Below, piece after piece: positions 43,737-53,056 of a stretch of DNA of 64,000 nucleotides. How positions within the stretch are numbered: the first letter of the stretch is position 1; each line of letters starts with the position of its first letter. The notes beneath the pieces were generated by a model. That model did not search any database. It was given only the letters and a program-made list of their open reading frames with translations, and was not told where the DNA came from. Source of the stretch: Rikenellaceae bacterium (GTDB lineage: Bacteria; Bacteroidota; Bacteroidia; Bacteroidales; Rikenellaceae); the NCBI GenBank assembly GCA_015059735.1, contig SUZX01000002.1, positions 124,001-188,000 on the forward strand. Reading direction: 5' to 3'. A program made the translations under genes and the position numbers.

Positions 43737-44522
43737 TTATTTCAGATCGTTGGGGTTAACAATGGCGATTGGGAGGATGGTGTTGATTTTATTTTTGTTT
43801 GCGCTTAAACCATAATGTGATCTGAATATCTTCGCCTTTTTTTCATTTACTTCTTCGATAGTCCAGTAGTTGTTGTTGCTAATCATTTGAGGTGCTATTT
43901 TTTTAGATTCTTCAACCGTTGGCAATTTCCAACCATTCCCTAACTTATCGCAATATTTGACCGCTTCATCCCAAGTGCCTTTTGTAAACTCTTTTGCAAC
44001 TAGTATTAGTTGATGGCCTGTAATATAACCGACAACACCTGATACTCCGTTATAATTTATATTATCCCAAACTTTGTATTTGTGTGTGCTGTTTGTTGAT
44101 TTGGGTTTGCGTGTATAATGGGTTTTATTATAATTAGTTGTACTATTTGTGTGATTAGTTGTATTGCTTATATAGCTCGTTTCATTTTTGATATGTTGCA
44201 ATGAAGAAAACGGATTTTCGCCCTCTTGATACTCTTTCTTCATGATTAAATGTAGCTTGTGGCGAGTGGCTATCAATGATTTGTTGTTGTTATTAATAAC
44301 TATTTCTTTGTCCAATGTCCAACCATCCTTAGACATGAAGTTGAGTATTTCTCCAAGATTTGTGTAGCCCTGCCAATGAATAGGAGTATTATTAAACATA
44401 AACGTAACTCTCAAATTTTGACCGCCACCTCTTGCATATATATCGCAGTATGCAATTTGGGTTTGTGCGGTCACACATGTAGTCAGCATGATAAATGCAA
44501 TTAGAAACAATAACTTTTTCAT
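43737..44522 (-). CDS. Secreted protein with a C-terminal Lcl_C/DUF1566-like domain
   Basis: The 261-residue protein has a signal peptide ending near VTAQTQ (about residue 20) and no lipobox Cys at the cut site. Residues about 30-95 form an unrecognised beta domain, followed by an Asn/Thr-rich linker (about 110-145). The C-terminal 100 residues have WDEAVKYCDKLGNGWKLPTVEE, NNYWTIEEVNEKKAKIF and a final AIV stretch, resembling the Lcl C-terminal (DUF1566) lectin-like fold. The gene is AT-richer than its neighbours. It starts 53 nt after structured RNA copy C with no promoter in between. Confidence 0.65.
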   Translation of the reverse strand: MKKLLFLIAFIMLTTCVTAQTQIAYCDIYARGGGQNLRVTFMFNNTPIHWQGYTNLGEILNFMSKDGWTLDKEIVINNNNKSLIATRHKLHLIMKKEYQEGENPFSSLQHIKNETSYISNTTNHTNSTTNYNKTHYTRKPKSTNSTHKYKVWDNINYNGVSGVVGYITGHQLILVAKEFTKGTWDEAVKYCDKLGNGWKLPTVEESKKIAPQMISNNNYWTIEEVNEKKAKIFRSHYGLSANKNKINTILPIAIVNPNDLK

Positions 44523-44569
44523 GATGCAAGTTGTTTAGTATCCGTCTCATCTCCTGTAACGGGTTGGTA

Positions 44570-44816
44570 TAAAAAGAAAGTGTGGAGATGTTCGTTTATC
44601 CAAAGATAGGCATTTGGCGTGGCCCGATAACAAATAAACTATACTCACTCCACACCTGTATAGTATGGAGTGTGCATAGAATGTGCCGACATAACATACC
44701 AATACAAGCGTTGCAAGCATTCGTTATCCCTGTTATCAAAAATCGCCAAATTTTATCTTTAAGGATTAGCGAAACACTTTCACTAAATAATATGTCCGCC
44801 AAGGGGAAACCCTTGA
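44570..44816 (-). ncRNA. Structured RNA family, copy C (leader of the Lcl_C-like gene or small RNA)
   Basis: The core is 44781-44576 on the minus strand (206 nt), closed by GAAAGTGT/ACACTTTC and followed by five T. AAAGATA pairs with TATCTTT, TTTGGCG with CGCCAAA and GATAACA with TGTTATC. The apical hairpins are AATGC/GTATT and CACTCCA/TGGAGTG, the latter after the conserved TTCTATG. The 5' hairpin GTCAAGGG/CCCTTGGC with loop TTTC precedes the core. Most stem sequences differ from copies A and B, yet the pairing is kept. Confidence 0.75.
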
Positions 44817-44821
44817 CAAGG

Positions 44822-44852
44822 CAAAAATAACTCTTTTTTTTGATAGCGCAAA
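44822..44852 (-). promoter_or_regulatory. Promoter of structured RNA copy C
   Basis: TTTG (44852-44849), 19 nt, TATTTTTG (44829-44822) on the minus strand. The predicted start near 44816 is just before the RNA's 5' hairpin. Confidence 0.7.
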
Positions 44853-44858
44853 ATCCTA

Positions 44859-44894
44859 TAAAAAAACAGCAGGGAATCTCACGATTGCCTGCTG
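44859..44894 (-). terminator. Terminator upstream of RNA copy C
   Basis: CAGCAGG.AATC pairs with GATT.CCTGCTG, followed on the minus strand by seven T. Just before it is a second hairpin, GGGG/CCCC (44900-44913), and a TAAGTTTG box at 44934-44927, which may be the -7 element of a separate small transcript. Confidence 0.75.
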
Positions 44895-44993
44895 TCCTCG
44901 GGGATTGCTCCCCTAAACTACTAACCCAAACTTAAATAAATGAAGAAACCTCACTGCGGTTGCTGTGCCGCAGCTGATTCATAGAAGAGCAAA

Positions 44994-45016
44994 GCGCATG
45001 CCAAAGTTGCATGCGC
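44994..45016 (-). terminator. Terminator of the 5-formyl-THF cyclo-ligase gene
   Basis: A perfect stem GCGCATGC/GCATGCGC with a 7-nt loop, followed on the minus strand by a T-rich TTTGCTCTTCT. It lies about 58 nt past the stop codon. Confidence 0.65.
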
Positions 45017-45073
45017 CGATCTTGATCTTGCCCGATGTGTCCTTTGCGGGTAGTTTTGTGGCCGAATGTAGGA

Positions 45074-45634
45074 TTATGCACGATTGCTGACCACTATCTC
45101 CATAAATATATCGTGGGGCTCGGTGGGAAGATCGTCGATCAGTTGGTGATGGTAGCAGACGCCGATACGTGAGGCGTGAAATTCGGGTTGAGACAAATAT
45201 TTGTCGTAATATCCGCGTCCGCGTCCCAACCGTTTGCCGTCGGCCGTAAAGGCAACTCCGGGCACAACGATCAGATCGATCTCGGCCGGTGGGCATAGTT
45301 GGGCATTTTCTGCCGGCTCTTCGATCCCGAAAGCCCCGCTTTGTTGTGTCTGCGGATCGTAGTCGAAGAAGCGCATTAGGTCGCCTTCTACACGCGGAAC
45401 AACGATGCGTTTGGATTGACTCCATTGTTGGAGAATCTGTGTTGTGGGTGGCTCGTCGGGAAGTGCACAGAAAACCGCCACGCATTTTGCCGCTTGAAAA
45501 GCCGGTAAAGCGGCTACTTGTTTGAATATCGAATCGGCAGCGGTATTCCGTTGCTCGGCTCCGAGCGCGCGATTTTTTTGTTTCATTTCGGCTCGAATCG
45601 CTCGTTTATTTGTAAAATCCGCTGTATTAGACAT
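45074..45634 (-). CDS. ygfA: 5-formyltetrahydrofolate cyclo-ligase
   Basis: The enzyme converts 5-formyl-THF to 5,10-methenyl-THF using ATP. The 186-residue protein has the N-terminal Lys/Arg cluster (NKRAIRAEMKQKN), the active-site stretch VVPGVAFTADGKRLGRGRGYYDKYL and GVCYHHQLIDDLP near the end. Length is standard. It is transcribed away from the fumarate reductase operon, with about 100 bp between the two start codons. Confidence 0.92.
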   Translation of the reverse strand: MSNTADFTNKRAIRAEMKQKNRALGAEQRNTAADSIFKQVAALPAFQAAKCVAVFCALPDEPPTTQILQQWSQSKRIVVPRVEGDLMRFFDYDPQTQQSGAFGIEEPAENAQLCPPAEIDLIVVPGVAFTADGKRLGRGRGYYDKYLSQPEFHASRIGVCYHHQLIDDLPTEPHDIFMEIVVSNRA

Positions 45635-45653
45635 AAAAATCGTCGAGTTTTTG

Positions 45654-45683
45654 TTGTTATTCTACAAACAATGGTTATCTTTG
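45654..45683 (+). promoter_or_regulatory. Promoter of the fumarate reductase / succinate dehydrogenase operon
   Basis: TTG (45654-45656), 19 nt, TATCTTTG (45676-45683). The start ATG 45734 is about 45 nt past the predicted start. Confidence 0.75.
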
Positions 45684-45733
45684 CATTGCGAATTAAAATC
45701 AAACACAAATATACACAAATTTTTTCAATTATT

Positions 45734-46447
45734 ATGAGCTGTTTCCTTATCAATTCCTCGCTTGGCAAGAAGTTGGTGATGAGTATCTCGGGATGTTTTC
45801 TCGTGCTGTTCATCCTCTTCCACATGGCCATGAACATCGTTGCGATCATTTCGCCCGATGCGTACAACATGATCTGCGAATTTTTGGGTGCCAATTGGTA
45901 CGCTTTGGCCGGTACTGTCGTATTGGCCGGTGGCGTGCTGATCCACTTCATCTATGCGTTGATCCTTACTATGAACAACTACAAAGCTCGTGGTACACAG
46001 CGTTATGCCGTGACCGTTAAAGAACCCGGAGTATCTTGGGCTTCGAAAAACATGTTGGCTTTGGGTGTGATCGTTGTGGTCGGTCTGTTGTTGCACCTCT
46101 CGCACTTTTGGGCCAAGATGCAGTTGGTAGAGCTCCTTGGTGGCCATGAGTCTGAGGTATGCGGCAAGATGGTTGCTGCTACGGATGGTGCCGAGTTGAT
46201 TCGTCTCACTTTCTCGCAGTGGTACAACGTGGTGCTCTACCTCGTATGGTTTGTAGCTCTTTGGTTCCACCTCACACACGGTGTATGGTCGATGTTGCAG
46301 ACCGTAGGTTGGGCTAACGATACTTGGTATCCTCGCCTGAAATGTTTGGCTAACATCGTGGCTACGATCATTTTCTTGGGCTTTGCTGCCGTAGTCGTTG
46401 TCTATTACTTGCAGAGCGTATGCCCCTGCTGTAACGGCGCATGCTAA
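45734..46447 (+). CDS. frdC: Fumarate reductase / succinate dehydrogenase cytochrome b subunit
   Basis: This 237-residue membrane subunit anchors the enzyme and links it to the quinone pool. It has five membrane segments and several conserved histidines in them (FHMAMN, IHFIYAL, LLHLSHFW, FHLTHGVW) as expected for a di-heme cytochrome b558 of the Bacteroides/Bacillus/Wolinella type. Longer upstream frames would cross the promoter, so ATG 45734 is used. In Bacteroidales this enzyme usually runs as a fumarate reductase at the end of anaerobic respiration. Confidence 0.92.
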   Translation: MSCFLINSSLGKKLVMSISGCFLVLFILFHMAMNIVAIISPDAYNMICEFLGANWYALAGTVVLAGGVLIHFIYALILTMNNYKARGTQRYAVTVKEPGVSWASKNMLALGVIVVVGLLLHLSHFWAKMQLVELLGGHESEVCGKMVAATDGAELIRLTFSQWYNVVLYLVWFVALWFHLTHGVWSMLQTVGWANDTWYPRLKCLANIVATIIFLGFAAVVVVYYLQSVCPCCNGAC

Positions 46448-46485
46448 CCACCTTTCTATTGTAAAATAATAAACAATATACAATT

Positions 46486-48432
46486 ATGGCTCTCAAATTA
46501 GATGCTAAAATTCCTGCCGGTGCTCTTGCTGACAAGTGGAGCAATCATAAGGCAGCCATCAAAGTCGTAAGCCCCGCCAACAAGCGCAAGCTCGACATCA
46601 TCATCGTAGGTACAGGCCTCGGTGGCGCATCCGCAGCTGCTTCGCTCGGTGAACTCGGCTACAATGTTAAGATTTTCTGCATTCAAGACTCGCCTCGTCG
46701 TGCTCACTCGATTGCTGCACAGGGCGGTATCAATGCTGCAAAGAACTATCAGAACGACAATGACTCGGTATATCGCTTGTTCTATGATACGATCAAGGGT
46801 GGTGACTACCGTGCTCGTGAAGCTAACGTGTATCGTTTGGCTGAGGTTTCGAACTTGATTATCGACCAATGTGTGGCACAGGGTGTTCCTTTTGCTCGCG
46901 AATATGGCGGTTTGTTGGCAAACCGTTCGTTTGGTGGTGCGCAGGTATCGCGTACGTTCTATGCGCGTGGTCAGACGGGTCAGCAGTTGCTCTTGGGTGC
47001 TTACTCGGTGCTCAACAAAGAGATCGCTGCCGGCTCGGTGAAGAGCTACCCGCGTCATGAGATGCTCGACATCGTTGTTGAGGATGGCGAGGCTAAGGGT
47101 ATCATCGCTCGTAACTTGGTTACTGGTGAGATCGAGCGTCACGGTGCTCATGCCGTAGTAATCGCTACCGGTGGTTATGGTAACGTATTCTTCCTTTCGA
47201 CAAATGCTATGGGCTCGAACGGTTCGGCCGCATTCCAGTGCTATCGTAAAGGTGCCGGTTTTGCTAACCCCTGCTTTACGCAGATTCACCCGACCTGTAT
47301 TCCTGTACACGGTACACAGCAGTCGAAACTGACGCTGATGTCGGAGTCGTTGCGTAACGACGGTCGTATCTGGGTGCCGAAGAAGATCGAAGATGTTCAG
47401 GCTATCCGTTCGGGTGCCAAGAAACCTTCGGATATTGCCGAGGAGGATCGCGACTACTATTTGGAGCGTCGTTATCCGGCGTTCGGTAACCTTGTGCCGC
47501 GAGACGTGGCATCGCGTGCCGCCAAAGAGCGTTGCGATGCAGGTTTCGGTGTGAATGAGACCGGTTTGGCCGTATTCCTCGATTTCAAGACTGCTATCGA
47601 GCGTTTGGGTAAAGATATTATCAAACAGCGTTATGGCAACCTCTTTGATATGTATGAGGAGATCACCGACGTAAGTCCGTATGAGCAGCCGATGCAGATC
47701 TTCCCCGCAGTACACTACACGATGGGTGGTATTTGGGTTGATTACAACCTGATGACTACGATCCCGGGTCTGTATGCTATCGGTGAGGCGAACTTCTCGG
47801 ATCACGGAGCTAACCGTTTGGGTGCTTCAGCGCTGATGCAGGGTTTGGCTGACGGTTACTTCGTATTGCCTTACACCATTGGTGACTATCTCTCGAAGAA
47901 GATTCAGGCTCCGAAGGTGAATACCGACACTCCGGCATTCGACGAGGCTGAGAAAGCTGTCAAAGACAAGATAGCCAAATTGTTGTCGATCAATGGTACG
48001 AAGTCTGTGGATGATATTCACAAGGCATTGGGTCACATCATGTGGGAGAATGTTGGTATGGCTCGTACCGAGGAGTCGCTTAACAAAGCCATTGTTGAAA
48101 TTCAAGCTCTCCGCAAAGAGTTCTGGAAGGACGTGAAAGTTGTAGGTACAGCCGATAGCTTCAACGTAGAGTTGGAGAAGGCTTTGCGTCTGGTTGATTA
48201 CTTGGAGTTGGGAGAGTTGATGGCTCGCGACGCCTTGAACCGTGCTGAGTCTTGCGGTGGCCACTTCCGTTCGGAGCACCAAACCGAGGATGGTGAGGCT
48301 CTCCGCCATGACGAGGAGTTCGCTTATGCTGCCGTTTGGGAGTACAAGGGTATGGACGTAGAACCCGAGATGACCAAAGAGCCGCTTGACTACGAGTTCA
48401 CACACCGTGCACAGCGCAACTACAAAGACTAA
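46486..48432 (+). CDS. frdA: Fumarate reductase / succinate dehydrogenase flavoprotein subunit
   Basis: The 648-residue catalytic subunit carries covalent FAD and the dicarboxylate site. Visible motifs: the dinucleotide fold [20 protein letters not shown], the FAD-linking His in [17 protein letters not shown], the substrate-site HPTCIPVHG and the arginine region [20 protein letters not shown]. The size fits the B-type enzymes with a single cytochrome subunit. The gene lies 38 bp after frdC and 40 bp before frdB. Gly and Leu codons here look more biased than in neighbours, in keeping with high expression (impression, not computed). Confidence 0.96.
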   Translation: MALKLDAKIPAGALADKWSNHKAAIKVVSPANKRKLDIIIVGTGLGGASAAASLGELGYNVKIFCIQDSPRRAHSIAAQGGINAAKNYQNDNDSVYRLFYDTIKGGDYRAREANVYRLAEVSNLIIDQCVAQGVPFAREYGGLLANRSFGGAQVSRTFYARGQTGQQLLLGAYSVLNKEIAAGSVKSYPRHEMLDIVVEDGEAKGIIARNLVTGEIERHGAHAVVIATGGYGNVFFLSTNAMGSNGSAAFQCYRKGAGFANPCFTQIHPTCIPVHGTQQSKLTLMSESLRNDGRIWVPKKIEDVQAIRSGAKKPSDIAEEDRDYYLERRYPAFGNLVPRDVASRAAKERCDAGFGVNETGLAVFLDFKTAIERLGKDIIKQRYGNLFDMYEEITDVSPYEQPMQIFPAVHYTMGGIWVDYNLMTTIPGLYAIGEANFSDHGANRLGASALMQGLADGYFVLPYTIGDYLSKKIQAPKVNTDTPAFDEAEKAVKDKIAKLLSINGTKSVDDIHKALGHIMWENVGMARTEESLNKAIVEIQALRKEFWKDVKVVGTADSFNVELEKALRLVDYLELGELMARDALNRAESCGGHFRSEHQTEDGEALRHDEEFAYAAVWEYKGMDVEPEMTKEPLDYEFTHRAQRNYKD

Positions 48433-48472
48433 CGACAACTGACGTTCAACACTTTAATAACAATTTGGAATT

Positions 48473-49216
48473 ATGAATTTCACATTAAAGATATGGCGTC
48501 AGAAGGACGCTAAATCGAAGGGTGCTTTCGAAACCTATAAGGTTGAAAACATCTCGGCCGACACCTCGTTCCTTGAGATGCTCGACATTTTGAACAACGA
48601 TTTGATTCACGAGGGCAAAGAGCCGGTGGCTTTCGATCACGACTGCCGTGAGGGTATCTGCGGTATGTGCTCGTTGCACATCGACGGTCAGGCACATGGT
48701 CCCAGCCAAGCAGCTACGACCTGTCAGATCTACATGCGTAAGTTCAAAGATGGTGCGACGATCACCATCGAGCCATGGCGTTCGGCTGCTTTCCCTGTGA
48801 TCAAGGACCTTGTAGTAAATCGTGGCGCTTACGATCAGATTCTGCAAGCTGGTGGTTTCGTATCGGTACGTACTAATTCGGTGCCTGATGCTAATGCCAT
48901 TCCCATTCCGAAAGCTGATGCCGATGAGTCGATGGATGCTGCATCCTGCATCGGTTGTGGTGCTTGCGCTGCAACTTGCAAGAATGGTTCGGCTATGCTG
49001 TTCGTGGCTGCTCGCGTATCGTCGTTGGCTAAGTTGCCGCAAGGTCGTGTCGAGGGTGCTCGCCGTGCCAAGGCAATGGTTGCCAAAATGGATGAGTTGG
49101 GCTTTGGTAACTGTACCAATACCGGTGCTTGCCAAGCCGAGTGCCCGAAGGGTATCTCCATCGCGCATATTGCCCGCCTGAACCGTGAGTTCTTGGCTGC
49201 TAAACTGCAGGAATAA
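48473..49216 (+). CDS. frdB: Fumarate reductase / succinate dehydrogenase iron-sulfur subunit
   Basis: The 247-residue subunit passes electrons between flavin and heme/quinone. The plant-type [2Fe-2S] motif is [16 protein letters not shown] (about 61-76). The second domain has [11 protein letters not shown] and [14 protein letters not shown] for the 4Fe and 3Fe clusters. It closes the three-gene operon and is followed by a strong terminator. Confidence 0.96.
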   Translation: MNFTLKIWRQKDAKSKGAFETYKVENISADTSFLEMLDILNNDLIHEGKEPVAFDHDCREGICGMCSLHIDGQAHGPSQAATTCQIYMRKFKDGATITIEPWRSAAFPVIKDLVVNRGAYDQILQAGGFVSVRTNSVPDANAIPIPKADADESMDAASCIGCGACAATCKNGSAMLFVAARVSSLAKLPQGRVEGARRAKAMVAKMDELGFGNCTNTGACQAECPKGISIAHIARLNREFLAAKLQE

Positions 49217-49236
49217 TACTACGGTTTGTTTATAAA

Positions 49237-49266
49237 AAAGAGAGCTTCACGGCTCTCTTTTTTTTG
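49237..49266 (+). terminator. Terminator of the fumarate reductase operon
   Basis: AAAGAGAGC pairs with GCTCTCTTT around TTCACG, ending in a T run of about eight. In the rest of the gap to uvrB (49267-49437) I see one small hairpin (ACCCCTTT/AAAGGGGT near 49330) and no gene. Confidence 0.9.
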
Positions 49267-49437
49267 TCTTACGCGGACGTGCGATATTGCGCGATAGCGC
49301 AACTATACAGACAATCCCCCAACCCCTTTGAAAAGGGGTGGTCACCTTTTTGCATCATTATCCCCTTTTGTTCAACCACTTGACAAAGCAAGGACGATTG
49401 ATTAACTTTTTGTTTGCTCTCTTACGATCTTTGTTGT

Positions 49438-51549
49438 TTATCGCTCTTGTTTCATCTTCTGCAACTCATACATGCGGTCGCGGAATTTAGCAGCAGCGAG
49501 GAAGTCCAATGCTTTGGCAGCGCGTTCCATATCTTCGCGTGCTTTGGCAATCAGGATATCAAACTCCTCGGGGGTGAGGTTGCTGAGTGTCGAGATGCCC
49601 TCCGAGGGGGATTTTGAAGAGGGCTTTTCTGCGGAAGGTTGTTCGCTTGCCTTGTAGCCGGCGTGTACATCAGCAGCCAAAGCCATCTGCTCCTCGGCGG
49701 TGGGGTAGAGCGTTTGCGATGGGGGCTGCTCCGCAGTACGACCGGCAAGCAGGGTGCTTTGTCCCGAGCCGCTCTTTTGAGCCTGTCGCGGTAACATGCC
49801 GTGCTCCATATTGAAATGGGCTTGTTTCTCACGGCGGCGGTTGCTCTGCTCGATGGCAAGGCGCATCGAGTCGGTGCAGGTGTCACCGTAGAGAATCACA
49901 TTACCCTGTGCGTGACGTGCTGCACGTCCTGCTATCTGAGTAATGGAGCGTATATTACGCAAGAATCCTTCCTTGTCGGCATCGAGGATGGCGACCAAAG
50001 CCACTTCCGGAAGATCCAATCCTTCGCGTAGGAGGTTTACGCCGATCAGTACGTCAAACATACCGGCGCGAAGGTCTTCGAGAATTTGGATGCGCTCCAA
50101 CGTATCAACATCGGAGTGAATATAGCGGTTGCGGACGCCCACACGATCGAAGTATTTCGAGAGTTCCTCGGCCATTCGTTTGGTAATGGTGGTAACCAAG
50201 ACTTTGTCGTCGTTTTTTACCCGTTTGTCGATCTCTTCGATGAGATCATCGATCTGGTGGAGAGTGACGCGCACCTCCAAAGGAGGGTCAACCAATCCGG
50301 TGGGGCGAATCAACTGCTCGACAACAACACCCTCGCTTTTGGCCAATTCCCAATCGGCAGGAGTAGCACTGACATAGATTGTGGTGTTTTGTAGTTGTTC
50401 GAACTCCGAAAACGTGAGCGGACGGTTATCTTTGGCGGCAGGGAGGCGGAAACCATACTCCACAAGGTTCTCCTTGCGAGCACGATCACCGCCGAACATG
50501 GCATGTACTTGGGGGATGGTAACATGGCTTTCATCGACGACCATGAGGTAATCCTGCGGGAAATAATCGAGCAGGCAGAATGGTCGGGTACCGGCGGCAC
50601 GGCCATCAAAATAGCGTGAGTAGTTCTCGATGCCCGGGCAGTAGCCTAACTCCTTGATCATCTCCAAATCGTACTCCACACGCTGTTTGATGCGTTGTGC
50701 CTCCATCGTGCGTCCTTCGTTCTCAAAAAACTCGATCTGCTTGCCGAGATCGAGGTAGATCTGCTGCACGGCCGCATCAATACGAGCTTTTGTGGTAACG
50801 AAAAGGCTGGTGGGGTAGAGGGTTAGACTATCTAACGTATGGATGCGTTGACCTGTGGCAGGGTCGATGGTTTGGATGGCCTCGATCTCATCGTCGAAGA
50901 ACATCACGCGGAAACATTGATTACCAAACTCGCCAAAAGCGGCCATGATATCTACCGTATCGCCATTGACACGGAAAGTGGCCGGCTCCAATTCGCGCTC
51001 GGTGCGGGTATAGAGTGCCTCGACGAGTTTATAGAGAAATTGCTTGTAGTTGATAACCTGTCCGACGCGGATATTGATGGCCGTAGCATGAAAATCGGCG
51101 GGGTTTCCGGCTCCGTAAAGACATGACACACTTGATACGACGATTACATCACGTCGTCCCGAAAGTAATGTGGCTACGGCACTCAACCGCATCTTTTCGA
51201 TATCGGCGTTGATCGAGAGATCTTTTTCAATATAGGTGTCCGTAGTGGGAAGGTAGGCTTCAGGTTGGTAATAGTCGTAATAAGATACGAAATACTCTAC
51301 GGCATTTTTAGGAAAAAAGTTCTTGAATTCACCGTAGAGTTGTGCTGCGAGCGTTTTATTATGGCTCAAAACAAGGGTTGGACGATTCAACTCCGCAATG
51401 ACATTGGCCACCGTAAAGGTCTTGCCCGAGCCGGTCACACCCAACAATACGTTGTGTTGCGAGCCTTGACGAATCGAGCTAACCAATTGGGCGATAGCCT
51501 CCGGCTGATCGCCCATTGGAGCATAGTCTGAAACCAGTTTGAACTCCAT
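49438..51549 (-). CDS. uvrB: Excinuclease ABC subunit B
   Basis: UvrB verifies DNA damage after UvrA and loads UvrC. The 703-residue product has Walker A GVTGSGKT (37-44), the beta-hairpin YYDYYQPEAYLPTTDTYIEKD read in parts from about residue 91, helicase motifs through to QIAGRAARHAQG, and the C-terminal UVR helix pair (about 660-697). It is longer than usual (about 670) because of a low-complexity Ser/Pro/Lys/Glu linker near residues 605-655. It is last of a minus-strand run, 26 bp after floA. Confidence 0.95.
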   Translation of the reverse strand: MEFKLVSDYAPMGDQPEAIAQLVSSIRQGSQHNVLLGVTGSGKTFTVANVIAELNRPTLVLSHNKTLAAQLYGEFKNFFPKNAVEYFVSYYDYYQPEAYLPTTDTYIEKDLSINADIEKMRLSAVATLLSGRRDVIVVSSVSCLYGAGNPADFHATAINIRVGQVINYKQFLYKLVEALYTRTERELEPATFRVNGDTVDIMAAFGEFGNQCFRVMFFDDEIEAIQTIDPATGQRIHTLDSLTLYPTSLFVTTKARIDAAVQQIYLDLGKQIEFFENEGRTMEAQRIKQRVEYDLEMIKELGYCPGIENYSRYFDGRAAGTRPFCLLDYFPQDYLMVVDESHVTIPQVHAMFGGDRARKENLVEYGFRLPAAKDNRPLTFSEFEQLQNTTIYVSATPADWELAKSEGVVVEQLIRPTGLVDPPLEVRVTLHQIDDLIEEIDKRVKNDDKVLVTTITKRMAEELSKYFDRVGVRNRYIHSDVDTLERIQILEDLRAGMFDVLIGVNLLREGLDLPEVALVAILDADKEGFLRNIRSITQIAGRAARHAQGNVILYGDTCTDSMRLAIEQSNRRREKQAHFNMEHGMLPRQAQKSGSGQSTLLAGRTAEQPPSQTLYPTAEEQMALAADVHAGYKASEQPSAEKPSSKSPSEGISTLSNLTPEEFDILIAKAREDMERAAKALDFLAAAKFRDRMYELQKMKQER

Positions 51550-51575
51550 ACCGTAAAATGGTTGCTGAGAACCAA

Positions 51576-52547
51576 TTATTTCTTCTCCGGTTTGGCAATG
51601 GTTTCACGCATCGAGGTATCGGCAATGATATTTTTCATTTTGTAGTAGTCCATGATACCGAGGTTGCCGTTGCGGAATGCTTCGGCCATAGCCAATGGTA
51701 CTTCGGCTTCGGCGAGGATAACTTTGGCGCGTGCATCTTGGGCTTTGGCTTTGTTTTCCTGTTCAAGAGCAACGGCCATAGCACGACGCTCCTCGGCTTT
51801 GGCTTGTGCGATGTTCTTGTCGGCTTGTGCCTGATCCATTTGCAATTGGGCTCCGATGTTTTTGCCGACATCGATATCGGCAATGTCGATCGAGAGAATC
51901 TCGAATGCCGTGCCGGCATCAAGCCCCTTTTCGAGTACTACACGCGAAATGGAATCGGGATTTTCGAGTACGATCTTATGTGTTGCCGCCGATCCGATCG
52001 AGGATACGATACCTTCACCGACACGTGCCAAAACGGTCTCTTCACCAGCACCGCCAACCAATTGCTTGATATTGGCGCGTACCGTGACACGGGCTTTGGC
52101 AATCAACTGAATGCCGTCTTTTGCAACGGCGGCAACAGGAGGTGTGTTGATCACTTTGGGGTTTACCGACATTTGTACGGCTTCGAAGACATCACGACCG
52201 GCCAAGTCGATAGCCGTAGCCATGCGGAAGTCGAGTAAGATACCTGCCTTTTGAGCTGAAACCAAAGCATGAACCACATTAGTTACATTACCGCCGGCAA
52301 GGTAGTGCGCTTCCAACTCGTTGGGGTTGAGCGAGAGACCGGCTTTGGTACTCTCGATCATCGACGATACGATGGTCGAGGGGGGAACCTTACGCCAACG
52401 CATCAGGATAAGTTGCAACAAACTGATACGGACACCCGATACCAACGCCGAAAACCACAAGCCTACCGGAATGAAATAGAATACGAGCCAAATGGCAAAA
52501 AGGCCTGCAAAAGCAAGCAATGCAACAATACCAAAGTTAGTGTCCAT
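51576..52547 (-). CDS. floA: Flotillin-like protein FloA (UPF0365)
   Basis: The 323-residue protein has an N-terminal membrane hairpin (about 5-50), then an SPFH-like domain ([19 protein letters not shown]) and an Ala/Glu/Lys-rich helical tail (about 230-290) that forms coiled coils. FloA scaffolds membrane microdomains in bacteria. It directly follows an NfeD-family gene by 15 bp; that pair is widely conserved. Confidence 0.92.
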   Translation of the reverse strand: MDTNFGIVALLAFAGLFAIWLVFYFIPVGLWFSALVSGVRISLLQLILMRWRKVPPSTIVSSMIESTKAGLSLNPNELEAHYLAGGNVTNVVHALVSAQKAGILLDFRMATAIDLAGRDVFEAVQMSVNPKVINTPPVAAVAKDGIQLIAKARVTVRANIKQLVGGAGEETVLARVGEGIVSSIGSAATHKIVLENPDSISRVVLEKGLDAGTAFEILSIDIADIDVGKNIGAQLQMDQAQADKNIAQAKAEERRAMAVALEQENKAKAQDARAKVILAEAEVPLAMAEAFRNGNLGIMDYYKMKNIIADTSMRETIAKPEKK

Positions 52548-52562
52548 AGTATAAAGTTTTAA

Positions 52563-53024
52563 TTAGTTTATTTTCTTGACAATTACGCTGAAATTCTCAA
52601 ATCCGACAACTTCTATTTCACATCGCGGATCAATATAAATATCTTGTGATTTGGCCTCATAGATTTTCTCGTTGATCTTGATTTTGCCCATCGGGGAGAG
52701 ACGAGAGATTGTGACTCCTCGGTCGCCTGCATGCAACTCGGTTTCCGGAGAGGGCATCGATGAGGAGTCAAGTTCTTGTCGTAGCGAAAAACGTTGCCAT
52801 GTTTTTGCTCGTAGTGAGAAAACGGTGGCAATGATCGATAAGAGTAGAATGATCGCAATGACAAGTATGCCGGTGAGGTTGCTGTGGTCATGGAATGCAA
52901 GGTAGATCGAACTGCCGTAGCAGATCATGGAGAGTAACGCTCCGATTGAAACACCGGGGAGTAACACGATCTCGGCAACCAAGAAAAGCAGGCCGAAAAA
53001 GATGAGGAGTACAATGTAAAACAT
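52563..53024 (-). CDS. NfeD-family membrane protein
   Basis: The 153-residue protein has an N-terminal membrane region with about three segments (residues 1-70) and a C-terminal OB-fold of the NfeD type (about 95-150, GDRGVTISRLSPMGKIKIN and EVVGFENFSVIV). This is the short form, without the serine-protease domain. Its partner is the flotillin encoded downstream. Confidence 0.88.
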   Translation of the reverse strand: MFYIVLLIFFGLLFLVAEIVLLPGVSIGALLSMICYGSSIYLAFHDHSNLTGILVIAIILLLSIIATVFSLRAKTWQRFSLRQELDSSSMPSPETELHAGDRGVTISRLSPMGKIKINEKIYEAKSQDIYIDPRCEIEVVGFENFSVIVKKIN

Positions 53025-53056
53025 AGACGCAAAATTTTCCCTATAAAGATAGGAAA

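Noticed and set aside
44979..45485. Frame of 168 codons overlapping ygfA in another phase
   Set aside because: It overlaps the complete ygfA coding region and the terminator, with an Arg/Ser/Thr-rich shadow translation.
46498..47805. Long open frame of 435 codons antisense to frdA
   Set aside because: Its translation has no domain and its length reflects codon bias of frdA, which has full motifs on the other strand.
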